NCBI GenBank assembly: GCA_020632665.1
Contig: JACKFC010000015.1
Location: forward strand, 53,999-117,998
DNA from: Deltaproteobacteria bacterium
GTDB taxonomy: Bacteria; Myxococcota_A; UBA9042
Length of the DNA: 64,000 bases
Direction: 5' to 3'
Under the pieces are notes generated by a model. The model did no database searches. It saw nothing but the letters and a program-made list of their open reading frames with translations, and was not told the origin of the DNA. Position numbers and translations under genes: made by a program. Shown piece by piece: positions 38,870-47,928 of the stretch; the first letter of the stretch is position 1; each line of letters begins with the position of its first letter.

Positions 38870-41854
38870 CTACGGCAGGGGATGCAGGTCGAACCAGGCG
38901 ACCTTGTTGATGGTCAGCGCCGTGGCCGGGTTGTCCTGCGGCGGCGTGACGCCGGAATCCGGCGCGACCGAGCCGTCGTTGTTGGTGACGACGGCGAAGA
39001 GGGCGACGCGCGTGCCCTTCGCCGGGACGCCGTTGGGGAAGAGCGTGGCGAGCGGGATCTCAGCCTCGAGGCCCTTATTCGCCAAGGCGAAGACCGTCGC
39101 GCCGAGCCAGGCGAAGTCATTGACGTTCTTCAGATCGCGCCAGCCCGCGCCGGTGGACTCGGCCGGGTTGCCGCTGGAGAACGACTGCAAGCCCAGCGTC
39201 GCCAGCGCGAAGTCGGCGCCGAACTGCGTGTCGTTGACCACGAAATTGCTGGCGATGGCGTCATCGAGCGCGCCGGTATTGTCCTTCAGATCGATCGGGC
39301 TCTTGGTGCCGGTCCCAGCGCCGTAGTCGACGTCGACGTAGACGACGATCGCGTTGTTCTTCTCCACGTTGCCGGTGACCCCGATGTAGAGGTTGGTCTT
39401 GTCGTAGGCGGCCCAGAGCTGGCCGACCGCGTTGTTGCTCCAGCTGGAAGAGCCTTCGTTCTGCGCCATGATCGAGAGGAAATGCCAATCGGTGCCGATA
39501 TCGCCGTCGATGATCGGGGTGTCGATCGGGCAGACCGCGAGGCCGTCTTTCAGCTCGATCGCCGGCAGGCCGGGCGGCGTCACCTTCACCGTCGCCGGGC
39601 GAGGCGGCAGCGGCGCGCTCATCCCCGACTCGATGCTCACCGAGAGCCCCTTGCCGGTGACCTCCTTGATGTCCGTGCCGGTGATGGTCGGCGCCGGGAC
39701 GCTGGAGATGATCTCGACCGTGCTGTTCACCGGCAGGTTCTTGCCGAGGACGGTGATGGTGCCGCCTTTGGTGCCGACGAAGGCGGGCTCGAGACCGGTG
39801 ACCTTCGGCGTTAGGTCGGGCTCGCTGACCAAGATCGTGCCGAGCTTGTCGGTCGAGACGCCGTCCTCCGAGCCGTTGGTGTCGCCGTAGACGGCCTGCT
39901 CCAGCCAGGTGGCGCGCGCGCCCATGGCGTATTCGCCGAGCGGCAGGACGCCCAGATCGCCGCCCCAGGTCTCTTCTCCCTTGAGCGCGTCCTCGTTCTG
40001 GAAGGTCGCCTTGCTCCACGTCCACGCGTCCTCGGGCTTGGCCGGGGTCGCGTTGGGCAACGAGCCCTTCGGGCCGTAGCCGAACTCGACGACCAGGCCC
40101 TCGGTCGGGCCGCTCGCGTCGCTGACGCCGCTGATCTTGACGATCGCCTTCAGGCCGACGACGCCCTGCCCTTTCTCGACCACGAATTGCGCCGGATCGA
40201 GCAGGAGCACGGTCGGCTTCGGCGGGTTGTTGTAGGTGAAGGCGTCGGCGAGCTGGACCTTCTCGCCTCCGACCTCGACCTCCACCGCGACCTTGCCGGG
40301 CTTGCCGGCGGGTGTGAGCGCGGTGATCTGCTGGGCGGAGACGACGACCACGTCGGTCGCCTCGGCGCCGCCGACCAGGACCTTCGCCGGGGCCGCGAAG
40401 CCCTTGCCGTTGAGCGTGAGCTTGGTGCCACCGAACATCGGGCCCGACGCCGGTGCGACCTCGACCAGCTTCAGCTTGTCGACGCAGACGTCGACGACGC
40501 AGGTCTGGTCGCTGCCGCAGCCGGGATCGCAGAATTTGTCCTTGCAGGTGCCCTTGTCGCAGAACTGCGCCTCCGCGCACGCCGGATCGCAGACCTTGTC
40601 CTTGCAGGAGCCGGCCTCGCAGACCTGCCCCTCGCCGCATGCGGGCTCGCAGGGCTTGTCTTGGCAGCTACCGTCGACGCAGACCTTGCCCTCGCCACAG
40701 GCCGGCTCACAGGGCTTGGCGGCGTCCTTGCAGACGCCCGCGTCGCAGACTTGGCCCGCCGCGCAGGCCGGATCGCAGCCACCGCCGCCGCCGCCCGTGG
40801 GTACGATGATGGCGGTATTCTCGAACTTGCCCTTGCTGTCCTTGCGCAGGACCACGTCGGCAGGAACCCACGCGCCGTCGGTGCCGGTGGCGGTGTAGGC
40901 CTTGATCCCGGCGGAGAGCGCGGAGGTGCTGCCCTTGTACTCCTGACCGTCCTCGGGGAAGACGTCGCCGGTCGTGGTGACGAAGATGAACTGGACCTCG
41001 TCGCCGGCGTTGAGCAGGCCGTCGTGGCTGCCGAGGTTCTTCGACTGGACGAAGGTGAGCACGCCGTCGTTGGCCGTGGCGTCGCCCTTGTCGCCGTCGT
41101 CGAGCAACTGGACCGGGGTCCACAAATTCATCGTGCCCTTGACGAAGAATTTGTGCGTCGCGATCGCCCATTTCGCGAACTTCGGGTCGAGCGCGCCGGT
41201 GTCGAGCTCGATCTTGATATCGATCGCGCCGTGCTTCGGCAGCAGCAAGCCCTTGGCCGCGAGCGTCCCGGAGGCGCCCTTCTTCACCTCGAGCAGGCCG
41301 TTCGGCCCGATCCACATCCAATTGTCGAACTCGTTGAGCGCGCCGTACTCGAAGATCTGGTCCTCGTCGGCGGCATAGAAGACGGCGGTGCTGAAGATGT
41401 GGTCGCCCTTGGTCGCGCCCTCGTGCTCATGCCCACCGGCCGATAGCGGGCCGTCGTCGTAGAGCACCGGATAGGGCCCCTCGCTCGGCAGCCAGCTCGT
41501 CGCCGAGGTGATGCTGTTGCTCTTGCTGTCCCAGCTGAAGCTGCCGGTCCACTTGATGTCGCCGTCGGCGAAGGTCTTATTGGCGCTGTCGTCGACCTCG
41601 AAGGTCAGCCAGACGCCTGCGCCTGCGGTACCGTCGGCCCCGCCGCCGCCGTCACTGCCGCCGCCGCCGTCACCTCCGTTGCTGTCGAAGAGCGGCGAGA
41701 CGTCGTTGGCTGCGTCGGTTGCAGAGCCAGTGTCCTTCTCGTCCTGTGGCGGATCGACGCAGCCTGCGAGCGGCGACGCCAGCAGCGCAACGAGCGCGAC
41801 AACGGCGCAGGCCGGGCGAGAGAGGATATGCAAGAAGTGCGAGCGCAGGGCCAT
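38870..41854 (-). CDS. Large multidomain lipoprotein: Cys-rich repeats, two TIG domains, CBM9-like C-terminus
   Basis: 994-residue surface lipoprotein. Lipobox LAGC with Cys32, then an acidic Gly/Asp spacer. Residues about 80-340 form an unassigned region. Five Cys-rich units of the form CxPACGEGxVCxxGxC lie at about 354-465. Two IPT/TIG immunoglobulin-like domains follow (about 468-545, LVEVAPASGPMFGGTKLTLNGKGF; about 690-770, VTGLEPAFVGTKGGTITVLGKNL). The C-terminal part (about 790-994; NNAVGQLWAAYDKTNLYIGVTGNVE) resembles a CBM9-like sugar-binding domain. GGAGG lies 4 bases before the ATG. It is flanked by two other surface-protein genes (41 bp and 14 bp gaps). Likely adhesive or binding; no catalytic motif seen. 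Confidence 0.82.
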   Translation of the reverse strand: MALRSHFLHILSRPACAVVALVALLASPLAGCVDPPQDEKDTGSATDAANDVSPLFDSNGGDGGGGSDGGGGADGTAGAGVWLTFEVDDSANKTFADGDIKWTGSFSWDSKSNSITSATSWLPSEGPYPVLYDDGPLSAGGHEHEGATKGDHIFSTAVFYAADEDQIFEYGALNEFDNWMWIGPNGLLEVKKGASGTLAAKGLLLPKHGAIDIKIELDTGALDPKFAKWAIATHKFFVKGTMNLWTPVQLLDDGDKGDATANDGVLTFVQSKNLGSHDGLLNAGDEVQFIFVTTTGDVFPEDGQEYKGSTSALSAGIKAYTATGTDGAWVPADVVLRKDSKGKFENTAIIVPTGGGGGGCDPACAAGQVCDAGVCKDAAKPCEPACGEGKVCVDGSCQDKPCEPACGEGQVCEAGSCKDKVCDPACAEAQFCDKGTCKDKFCDPGCGSDQTCVVDVCVDKLKLVEVAPASGPMFGGTKLTLNGKGFAAPAKVLVGGAEATDVVVVSAQQITALTPAGKPGKVAVEVEVGGEKVQLADAFTYNNPPKPTVLLLDPAQFVVEKGQGVVGLKAIVKISGVSDASGPTEGLVVEFGYGPKGSLPNATPAKPEDAWTWSKATFQNEDALKGEETWGGDLGVLPLGEYAMGARATWLEQAVYGDTNGSEDGVSTDKLGTILVSEPDLTPKVTGLEPAFVGTKGGTITVLGKNLPVNSTVEIISSVPAPTITGTDIKEVTGKGLSVSIESGMSAPLPPRPATVKVTPPGLPAIELKDGLAVCPIDTPIIDGDIGTDWHFLSIMAQNEGSSSWSNNAVGQLWAAYDKTNLYIGVTGNVEKNNAIVVYVDVDYGAGTGTKSPIDLKDNTGALDDAIASNFVVNDTQFGADFALATLGLQSFSSGNPAESTGAGWRDLKNVNDFAWLGATVFALANKGLEAEIPLATLFPNGVPAKGTRVALFAVVTNNDGSVAPDSGVTPPQDNPATALTINKVAWFDLHPLP

Positions 41855-41895
41855 GGTGCCTCCACGTCGCCGCGGGCGACCTGGCGCCCGCGGCG

Positions 41896-44589
41896 CTATT
41901 CGATGGTGACTTCGTCGACCAAGACGGCGGTGTCGTAATTCGAGTCGCCGGTGTCGGTGACGAAGAACTTCAGGTCGACGCGCTTGCCAGCGAAGGGCGT
42001 GACCTCTTTGCAGTCCTGCAGCCAGGGCGTCATGAACACGCCGCCCTGGTCGAAGGAGACGTCGGCGTTGTCGAGCGTCTTCCACTGGCTGCCGCATTTG
42101 CACGACGGCGTGCCGGGCTGGCAGGGGTTCTTGCCGCCGCAATCGTAGGGGCAGAGCGGGTCGATCCAGACGTCGGTCACCGTGAGCTTGCCCTGCTTGC
42201 CGGTGATGGTCGCGGTGAAGCGGTCCATGTACGACGAGCCGCAGAACTCGATGAACTCCTCGGAGTAGAACTTCCACCAGAAGCAGAGCTTGGTGGCGCC
42301 GGGCGCGACGCAGAAAGGCTGCTCGAGGCTGCCGTTCTGGGCGGTGAAGCCGAGGCCGGTCGAGATGATGCCCATGAACTTGCCGGCGACCGGCACGGTG
42401 GCGCCGAGGCGCGAGATGACGCGGCCGTCGCCGACGGTGGTCCAGCCGGTCGGCTTGCCCTCGTCCCAGCCGGAATTGATGATATTGCCGTCCTTGGCGT
42501 TGGCCTTGCCGTTGCCGATCCAGCGCAGTCGGCCACCGGTCTTGCCGTCGACGACGCCGGTCTCGGCGCCCTGCAGCACGCTGCCGACCTCGTCGATCAG
42601 GGTCTGGAAGAGCTCGCGGCCGCGCAGCCAAGCGAACTCGTTGGTGACGTAGTTCGAGTAGCCGAGCACCGCCGACGCGCCGGCGCCGAAGAGCTGCACC
42701 GCCAGCGAGCCGTTCCACAGCGAGCGGCAGGCGCCGAGGTAGACGATGGCGTCCGGCAGGTCCTGCTTCGCGTGACGCTGCAAGAAGGCCGGCGTGATGC
42801 CGTAGCTGTCGGCGCCGATGACGACGCGGCCGGTCATGATGTCGCCCTGGGTGTGGTCGAGGCAGACACCGCTCGTCGCCGAGGTCTTGATGCACTCCTG
42901 CCCGGCGGGGCAATTCGCGTTGCTGCTGCAGGTCTTGGTGCTGCTCGAGAGCGCGCTGCAATCGGTCGCCTCACCGCTCCAGATCACCTCCTGCGCGCCG
43001 GGGTGCTCCCAGCCGTAAGCGGCGGCGTCGGCCTCGGCGAGGCCGTTGAAGTAGACGTCACCGTGGCCGGTGATGGCGACGAGGCCGTATTGCCAGATAT
43101 TGCGGTAGTAGCGGAGCAGCGCCTTGTCGCCGGTCATCTTGTCGACGAAGAAGGGCGGGCACTCGCGCGCGGCGAGGCCGGCGGCGGCGAACTCGGCCTC
43201 GTCACCCTCGCCGGCGGGAAATCCGGCCTGGAACTCGGCGGCGGCGGGCGCCAATGTCAGCGCACGACGGGTACCGACCGAATAGGTGGGCAGCGCGGCC
43301 GTGCTCACCCCGGGAGCGGCTGCGCCGGCGCCGGCACGCATTCCGGAGGGAGCCAGGTTCAGCGCGCCGAGGCGACCGGTCTTGTAGCGGACCCAAACGC
43401 CATAGCCGCTCGGGCTGACGCCGGCGTCGGCGACGGTGGCGTCGGCCTTGAACGCGGTGACCGCGTCGGCCGCAGCCTGCTCGGGGGTCTTGCCGCCGGA
43501 GATGGCCGACTTCGCGTCGCCCTTGATCTTCTTCTGCAGGCCGACGATGGCCGAGCACTCGCTCTGGGTGAAGCGGTTGACCACGTCGACCACGCTGACC
43601 GGCGAGAGGGCGTTGTATTTCTTGTCGAAGATCTCGACGTCAGCGGTGACGCGGAAGAAGAGGCGCTTGGCGACGTTCGGCGTCAGCGAGAGGCAGGCCG
43701 AGAAGTAGCCGTCCTTCTGGATATCGTCGCAGGCCGAGGCGCTGCCGTTGTCGAGCAGCGCGCCGTGGTCCTTGACCAACTTGCCGTCGACGTCGACCTC
43801 GATCAGCTTCACCGTGGCGGCATTGACCGGGCCCTTGCCGGCGGCGCTCTCACCGGCGGCCGAGAGCGGCATCCGCACGACGAGCTTGGCGCTCTCGCCG
43901 ACGAAGAGCAGGTCCGGCGCGATCTGTGGTGCGCCTTCGAAGGTGAAGAAGGGGTTGTAGACGATGTGCACCGTATCGACCGCGGTCGTGCCGCCCTGCT
44001 TGGCGGTGACGGTGATGGTGTTGTCGCCGGGCTGCAGCTTCACCACACCCGAGACCCAATAGGCGGCCACGTCGATCGTTCCGGTCTCGCCGCTGCTGCT
44101 CTTCCACTCGAGCGAATCGGCGGCGCCGAAGGTCACCCCGGCGAGCTGCGCGAACTCCGAGTCGCTCTGCACCCAATCGCGGCCGGAAGGGCCGAGGATC
44201 TTGACCAGGAGCTCCTCGGACTGCAGGCCCTTGGACTCGTCGACGTCGGGCGCGGTCACGGTATCGGTACCGCCGCCGGTATCGGCCGTCGCGTCACCGA
44301 CCGTCGCGTCGTCGCCGGCGTCGGTGCTGGTGTCGTCGCCTCCACCGGTATCCAGGCCGGTCGCGTCGTCGGCGTCGGTCGCGGCGTCGGCCGTCGTGTC
44401 CTCGCCGCCGACGCTGTCGACCGCAGTGTCGCCGCCGCTGACGTCGCCGCCCGTGGCGTCGGTCCCGCCGGTGCCGCCGGCATCGGTGCCGCTGCTCACG
44501 TTCGAGGAGCAGCCGATGGCGAGCGCACCCGCGGCAAGGGCGATCAGGAGCGTGCGAACGCGCGGGTTCGCCTGGGTCATCGTCATCAT
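41896..44589 (-). CDS. Lipoprotein with caspase-like (clan CD) His/Cys dyad
   Basis: 897-residue predicted surface protease-like protein. Lipobox AIGC, Cys27. Residues 30-115 are an acidic Gly/Asp/Ala/Thr spacer. An Ig-like domain at about 122-215 precedes a catalytic-looking region in which AITGHGD (His509) and IVYLGACRS (Cys621) match the His-Gly and Ala-Cys motifs of clan CD peptidases such as caspases and gingipains. A Cys-rich loop (about 544-576) lies between them. The C-terminal region (about 690-897) is another beta sandwich with FCVAPGATKLCFWWKFYSEEF. The first of three ATGs is used, with GAGG 5 bases upstream; starts at 44586 or 44580 are possible. It heads the three-gene surface operon. 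Confidence 0.83.
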   Translation of the reverse strand: MMTMTQANPRVRTLLIALAAGALAIGCSSNVSSGTDAGGTGGTDATGGDVSGGDTAVDSVGGEDTTADAATDADDATGLDTGGGDDTSTDAGDDATVGDATADTGGGTDTVTAPDVDESKGLQSEELLVKILGPSGRDWVQSDSEFAQLAGVTFGAADSLEWKSSSGETGTIDVAAYWVSGVVKLQPGDNTITVTAKQGGTTAVDTVHIVYNPFFTFEGAPQIAPDLLFVGESAKLVVRMPLSAAGESAAGKGPVNAATVKLIEVDVDGKLVKDHGALLDNGSASACDDIQKDGYFSACLSLTPNVAKRLFFRVTADVEIFDKKYNALSPVSVVDVVNRFTQSECSAIVGLQKKIKGDAKSAISGGKTPEQAAADAVTAFKADATVADAGVSPSGYGVWVRYKTGRLGALNLAPSGMRAGAGAAAPGVSTAALPTYSVGTRRALTLAPAAAEFQAGFPAGEGDEAEFAAAGLAARECPPFFVDKMTGDKALLRYYRNIWQYGLVAITGHGDVYFNGLAEADAAAYGWEHPGAQEVIWSGEATDCSALSSSTKTCSSNANCPAGQECIKTSATSGVCLDHTQGDIMTGRVVIGADSYGITPAFLQRHAKQDLPDAIVYLGACRSLWNGSLAVQLFGAGASAVLGYSNYVTNEFAWLRGRELFQTLIDEVGSVLQGAETGVVDGKTGGRLRWIGNGKANAKDGNIINSGWDEGKPTGWTTVGDGRVISRLGATVPVAGKFMGIISTGLGFTAQNGSLEQPFCVAPGATKLCFWWKFYSEEFIEFCGSSYMDRFTATITGKQGKLTVTDVWIDPLCPYDCGGKNPCQPGTPSCKCGSQWKTLDNADVSFDQGGVFMTPWLQDCKEVTPFAGKRVDLKFFVTDTGDSNYDTAVLVDEVTIE

Positions 44590-44650
44590 CCTCGCCTCGT
44601 GTGTGGGCCGCGCGGCCGTGTGGTCAGGTGCCCCAGAATTCAAGCGCTGG

Positions 44651-44680
44651 AAGGTAGCGGAATGCGCCCGGACGACGCAA
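44651..44680 (-). promoter_or_regulatory. Candidate promoter of the surface-protein operon
   Basis: Read on the minus strand: TTGCGT (44680-44675), an 18-bp spacer and TACCTT (44656-44651), in the 104-bp gap before the caspase-like gene. The leader would be about 60 nt. Confidence 0.4.
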
Positions 44681-44693
44681 GCAAAGGCCGATT

Positions 44694-45767
44694 CTACCAG
44701 CGCATGGCGCCCAATTCGCCAGGCACTGCCGCCAGCACCGGCCCGGTCGTGACGGTCAGCTGGGCGCGGCCTTGGCCGTGTTCGGCGTCGAAGAGTTCGC
44801 CGTCGAGGGTATAGGGTCCGAAGAGTTCCATCGCATCGGCGAAGGGTCGGTCGACCACGCCCGGGTGGCCTCGTTCCCGCATCAGCGCTGGGATCATCGC
44901 CATGACCCGACGCGGATCGCACTCGACGATCGCCTTGGCGAAGAAGCCCGGCGCACCGAGCGGCCGGCGGATGGCGCGAACCCCGCCGACGGCCAAGGTC
45001 AGATCGACCGTGCTGGCGACGACTGCCGTATACGGCTCGAAGGTCGCGCCGTCGATCGTGAGCGGCAGGCCGAAGGGACCGAGGCGCCAGCCCTCGCGTC
45101 GCCACAGCGCGCTGCCGACGGTGATGCCGCGGCTCAACTCGAAGAGGAAGCGCGCCAGCCCTCCGTAGCCAGCACCGAACGCGACGTAGAGCGAGATGGC
45201 GTGAAACAGGACCTCGCTGCCGAAGACGAAGCCGTGCCGCGGCGGCTGATCGGCGCAGCGCACGACGAGCGACGGCAGCCCTCGGCCCGGCACCCGGGAG
45301 AGCCGCGCGTTCTGAAAATAGCGTAGGAAATGCCGTAGCCGCCGGCGCGGTCGACCATGGACGCCGAGCGTCCGGGCGACGATGTTGAGTGTGCCGCCGC
45401 CGAGGAGCAGCAAGCGCGGCAACGCGATCGGGCCGTTTGCCGCGGCGGACTGTCGCTCGAGCGCGAGCAGCGCGTTGACGGCGTGGTGGACGGTGCCGTC
45501 GCCACCGACGACCGCGAGCACGTTGACGCCACGCTCGACCAAGAGACGTCCGAGCGCGTCGGGCAGCTCGGCGAGGCTGCGGGTCGCGGCGAAGTCGGCC
45601 GGCTCCGGCAGCAACGCGGCGAGGCCGCGCAAGGTGGCGGCGCGGCCCTCCGCGGCCTGCCCGTTGAGCAAGAGCCCGACCCGCACGGCCGCTGCATCAC
45701 GCATCGCGTCCCGGCGGGCTGCAGCTGCTGCGGCGGTGGTCCAGGTCGACTCCAGCATCGCCTCCAT
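44694..45767 (-). CDS. Diacylglycerol kinase-like lipid kinase
   Basis: 357-residue member of the DAGK/sphingosine-kinase-like family. GGDGTVHHAVNALLAL (GGDGT at residues 88-92) is the nucleotide loop and GGGTLNIVARTLG near residue 130 is the second conserved block. The remainder is the usual beta-sandwich with FGAGYGGLARF. It has no signal peptide and is probably peripheral at the inner membrane, phosphorylating diacylglycerol or another lipid. The ATG at 45767 is preferred; a GTG at 45839 would extend the N-terminus by 24 basic residues without a spaced ribosome site. It lies divergent from the double-FHA gene. Confidence 0.85.
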   Translation of the reverse strand: MEAMLESTWTTAAAAAARRDAMRDAAAVRVGLLLNGQAAEGRAATLRGLAALLPEPADFAATRSLAELPDALGRLLVERGVNVLAVVGGDGTVHHAVNALLALERQSAAANGPIALPRLLLLGGGTLNIVARTLGVHGRPRRRLRHFLRYFQNARLSRVPGRGLPSLVVRCADQPPRHGFVFGSEVLFHAISLYVAFGAGYGGLARFLFELSRGITVGSALWRREGWRLGPFGLPLTIDGATFEPYTAVVASTVDLTLAVGGVRAIRRPLGAPGFFAKAIVECDPRRVMAMIPALMRERGHPGVVDRPFADAMELFGPYTLDGELFDAEHGQGRAQLTVTTGPVLAAVPGELGAMRW

Positions 45768-45944
45768 TGGCCGCTCGGATGCGACACTGGGGAGCTTGCC
45801 AGGACCCGGACGACGCGGTCGAGTGGCCTTCTTGTCCACCCTAGGGACGCGTGCTAGGGTCCGGGGCGCGTTGACCCCCCCGTGGTCCCGCAGGTGCACT
45901 TGGTGGCTTGCGGCTTGCGGGGGGTTCGTGTCAGTGGTGCGGCT

Positions 45945-45957
45945 GTTCCCTGGGAAC
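45945..45957. promoter_or_regulatory. 13-bp palindrome in the divergent gap
   Basis: GTTCCC-T-GGGAAC, a perfect palindrome with one central base, lies 48 bp before the start of the double-FHA gene. It could be an operator; no clear sigma-70 promoter was found beside it in the 237-bp gap 45768-46004. Confidence 0.35.
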
Positions 45958-46004
45958 GACAACCGCGCGGACGAAGCAGGTCGAGAGGAGTACAGCCCGC
46001 ATCC

Positions 46005-47900
46005 ATGCTGCAGCTTTCGATCAAAGACTACGAGGGCAAGAACACGGTCGTTCCGCTCGTCGACGGTGAGTTGACGATCGGCCGCGACGAGTCGAACGCG
46101 ATCTGCCTCACCGAACGCAACGTCTCGCGACAGCATGCGCGCATCGTCCGCCAGGGCCATGTCGTCACCGTCGAGAATATCCGGGCGACCTGGGGCACGC
46201 GCCTCAATGCCACCCTCATCAAGGGACGCGCCGAGCTGCAGGCCGGCGATCTGATCCAGATCGGCGATTACACGATCGAGTTGGTCACCGACAGCACTGC
46301 GCCGCGCGATACCGCGCTGGTCGACGACGGCCGCGACGCGCCGAGCAGCAGGGCGCCGTCGGCAGCGCCGTCGCCGAACGCCGGTCTGCCGAACGACGGC
46401 AAGACGTCGGTGGTCAATTTGGCCGATATCCAGGCCGAACTCTCGACGCCGGTCGATCGCAGCGCGATTCCGGCCGGCGAGCAGCCACGTCTGGTGGTCG
46501 AGAGCGACAACCTGCGTGGGCTCGAGCTCCGCGTCACCCGCTCGCCGACCGTCATCGGTCGCGTGCAGGAGAGCGCGGACCTGGTCATCGACCACCGCTC
46601 GATCAGCAAGGAGCACGCGCGGCTGACCCGCAAGGCCGACGGAACCTGGGAGGTCCTCGACCTCGGCTCCTCGAACGGCATCCAGGTCAACAACGAGCCC
46701 TACAGCAAGACGGCGATCCGGTCGGGCGACCTGCTCATCCTCGGACACGTCGCGCTCCGTTTCCTCGCGCCCGGCGACCGCGCACCCGCGGCCAGCGGCG
46801 GGACCAGTGGTGGTGGCGGCAAGGGCCTGATCATCGCTGCGGTCGTGGTGGCGTTGCTGCTCGGCGGCGGCTTGGTGGCGTTCCTCGCGATGAGTGATTC
46901 GGGCAAGGGCACGACGACCTTGACGCCCGAGACGACGACGCCAACTCCGGAAGAGCCCAACGGCACCGACCAGGCCAGGGACGAGGCGCCGCCGGAGCCG
47001 GCCGCTGGGCGCGCCGCCGACGCCGGCGAGATGCTCCGCAAGGTCGAGAAACTGCGCCGCGCCGGCATGGTCCGTGAGGCATTGGAGGTCGCGCGGGCCG
47101 CGCTGAAGGACGCGCCTGGCAGCGCCTCGCTCGGCCTGGAGGTCAAACAACTCGAGGTCGAGGCAGCTGCGCTGGGCAAGATCGACGCTGCCGCGGCGGG
47201 CCTGGAGTCGGATCCGAAAGCGACGCTCGACGCCATGGTCGACCTGCGCGAGACCCTCAAGGACGACTCGCCGCTGGTCGAGAAGGTCGAGTCGCTGCGC
47301 GACAAGGCCCGCGCGATGACGGTGGCGACGCTGGTCTCGCAGGCGCAGGACGCGCTGAAGCGGCGCAAATACGACGACGCCATGGACCTCGCCGAGCAGG
47401 CGCAGGCCTACGACGCCGACAACGAAGACGCCGCGATGGTCATCGTCAAGGCCCGTGGCCATGCCCGCGCCAAAGCCGAGCCGCGCGCCAAGCCCGAGCC
47501 GCGCGCCAAGCCCGAGCCGCGCGCCAAGCCCGAGCCCAAGCCGGAGCCGAAGGCAGAGCCCAAGCCCGAGCCGAAGCCGAAGGCAGAGCCCAAGCCCGAG
47601 CCGAAGCCGAAGGCCGAGCCCAAGCCCGAGCCGAAGCCGACCGCGGGCGAGATGAGCGGTCCGGAGCACTACTCGGCCGGACGACGCGCCGCAGCAGGTG
47701 GCGACAAGAACGGCGCGATCGAGCACTTCCAGGCTGCCGTGAAGGGTGGCGTGAAGAAGGCGCACGGCCAGCTGGCGCGGCTCTACTTCCAGGTCGGCGA
47801 CAAGGCGAATTGCCTCAAGCACGGCAATGCCTACATCCAGCGCTACCCCGACGCCGCCGACGCGCCGCAGATCGAGGGCATGCTCGAGAAGTGCCGCTGA
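46005..47900 (+). CDS. Double-FHA membrane protein with Pro/Glu/Lys spacer and TPR-like repeats
   Basis: 631-residue single-pass protein. Two FHA domains: residues about 1-95 (TIGRDESN, SRQHARIV, GTRLN) and about 162-254 (VIGRVQES, SKEHARL, SSNGIQVNN). One transmembrane helix at about 274-296. The exported part has helical repeat pairs (about 345-480), a PKPEPK/KAEPKPEP spacer (about 488-546) and a final SEL1/TPR-like segment (YSAGRRAAAGGDKNGAIEHF..). FHA domains bind phosphothreonine, so the protein probably links a Ser/Thr kinase pathway inside to periplasmic structures. It leads a plus-strand unit with two permeases, NagZ and an S41 protease. GAGAGGAG lies 14 bases before the ATG. Confidence 0.88.
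   Translation: MLQLSIKDYEGKNTVVPLVDGELTIGRDESNAICLTERNVSRQHARIVRQGHVVTVENIRATWGTRLNATLIKGRAELQAGDLIQIGDYTIELVTDSTAPRDTALVDDGRDAPSSRAPSAAPSPNAGLPNDGKTSVVNLADIQAELSTPVDRSAIPAGEQPRLVVESDNLRGLELRVTRSPTVIGRVQESADLVIDHRSISKEHARLTRKADGTWEVLDLGSSNGIQVNNEPYSKTAIRSGDLLILGHVALRFLAPGDRAPAASGGTSGGGGKGLIIAAVVVALLLGGGLVAFLAMSDSGKGTTTLTPETTTPTPEEPNGTDQARDEAPPEPAAGRAADAGEMLRKVEKLRRAGMVREALEVARAALKDAPGSASLGLEVKQLEVEAAALGKIDAAAAGLESDPKATLDAMVDLRETLKDDSPLVEKVESLRDKARAMTVATLVSQAQDALKRRKYDDAMDLAEQAQAYDADNEDAAMVIVKARGHARAKAEPRAKPEPRAKPEPRAKPEPKPEPKAEPKPEPKPKAEPKPEPKPKAEPKPEPKPTAGEMSGPEHYSAGRRAAAGGDKNGAIEHFQAAVKGGVKKAHGQLARLYFQVGDKANCLKHGNAYIQRYPDAADAPQIEGMLEKCR
47470..47640 (+). repeat. Tandem repeats encoding the PKPEPK spacer
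   Basis: Within the double-FHA gene, 18-bp units encoding AKPEPR are followed by three adjacent 30-bp copies at 47551-47580, 47581-47610 and 47611-47640, the third with one change. Exact repeats suggest recent slippage; the spacer probably forms an extended rod across the envelope. Confidence 0.9.
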
Positions 47901-47928
47901 TCCTGCGCGCGACGGCGCAGGCCGTGGC

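Noticed and set aside
47470..47640. CRISPR-like short repeats
   Set aside because: Units are adjacent without spacers, keep the reading frame and encode a Pro/Glu/Lys rod, so they are a coding tandem repeat.
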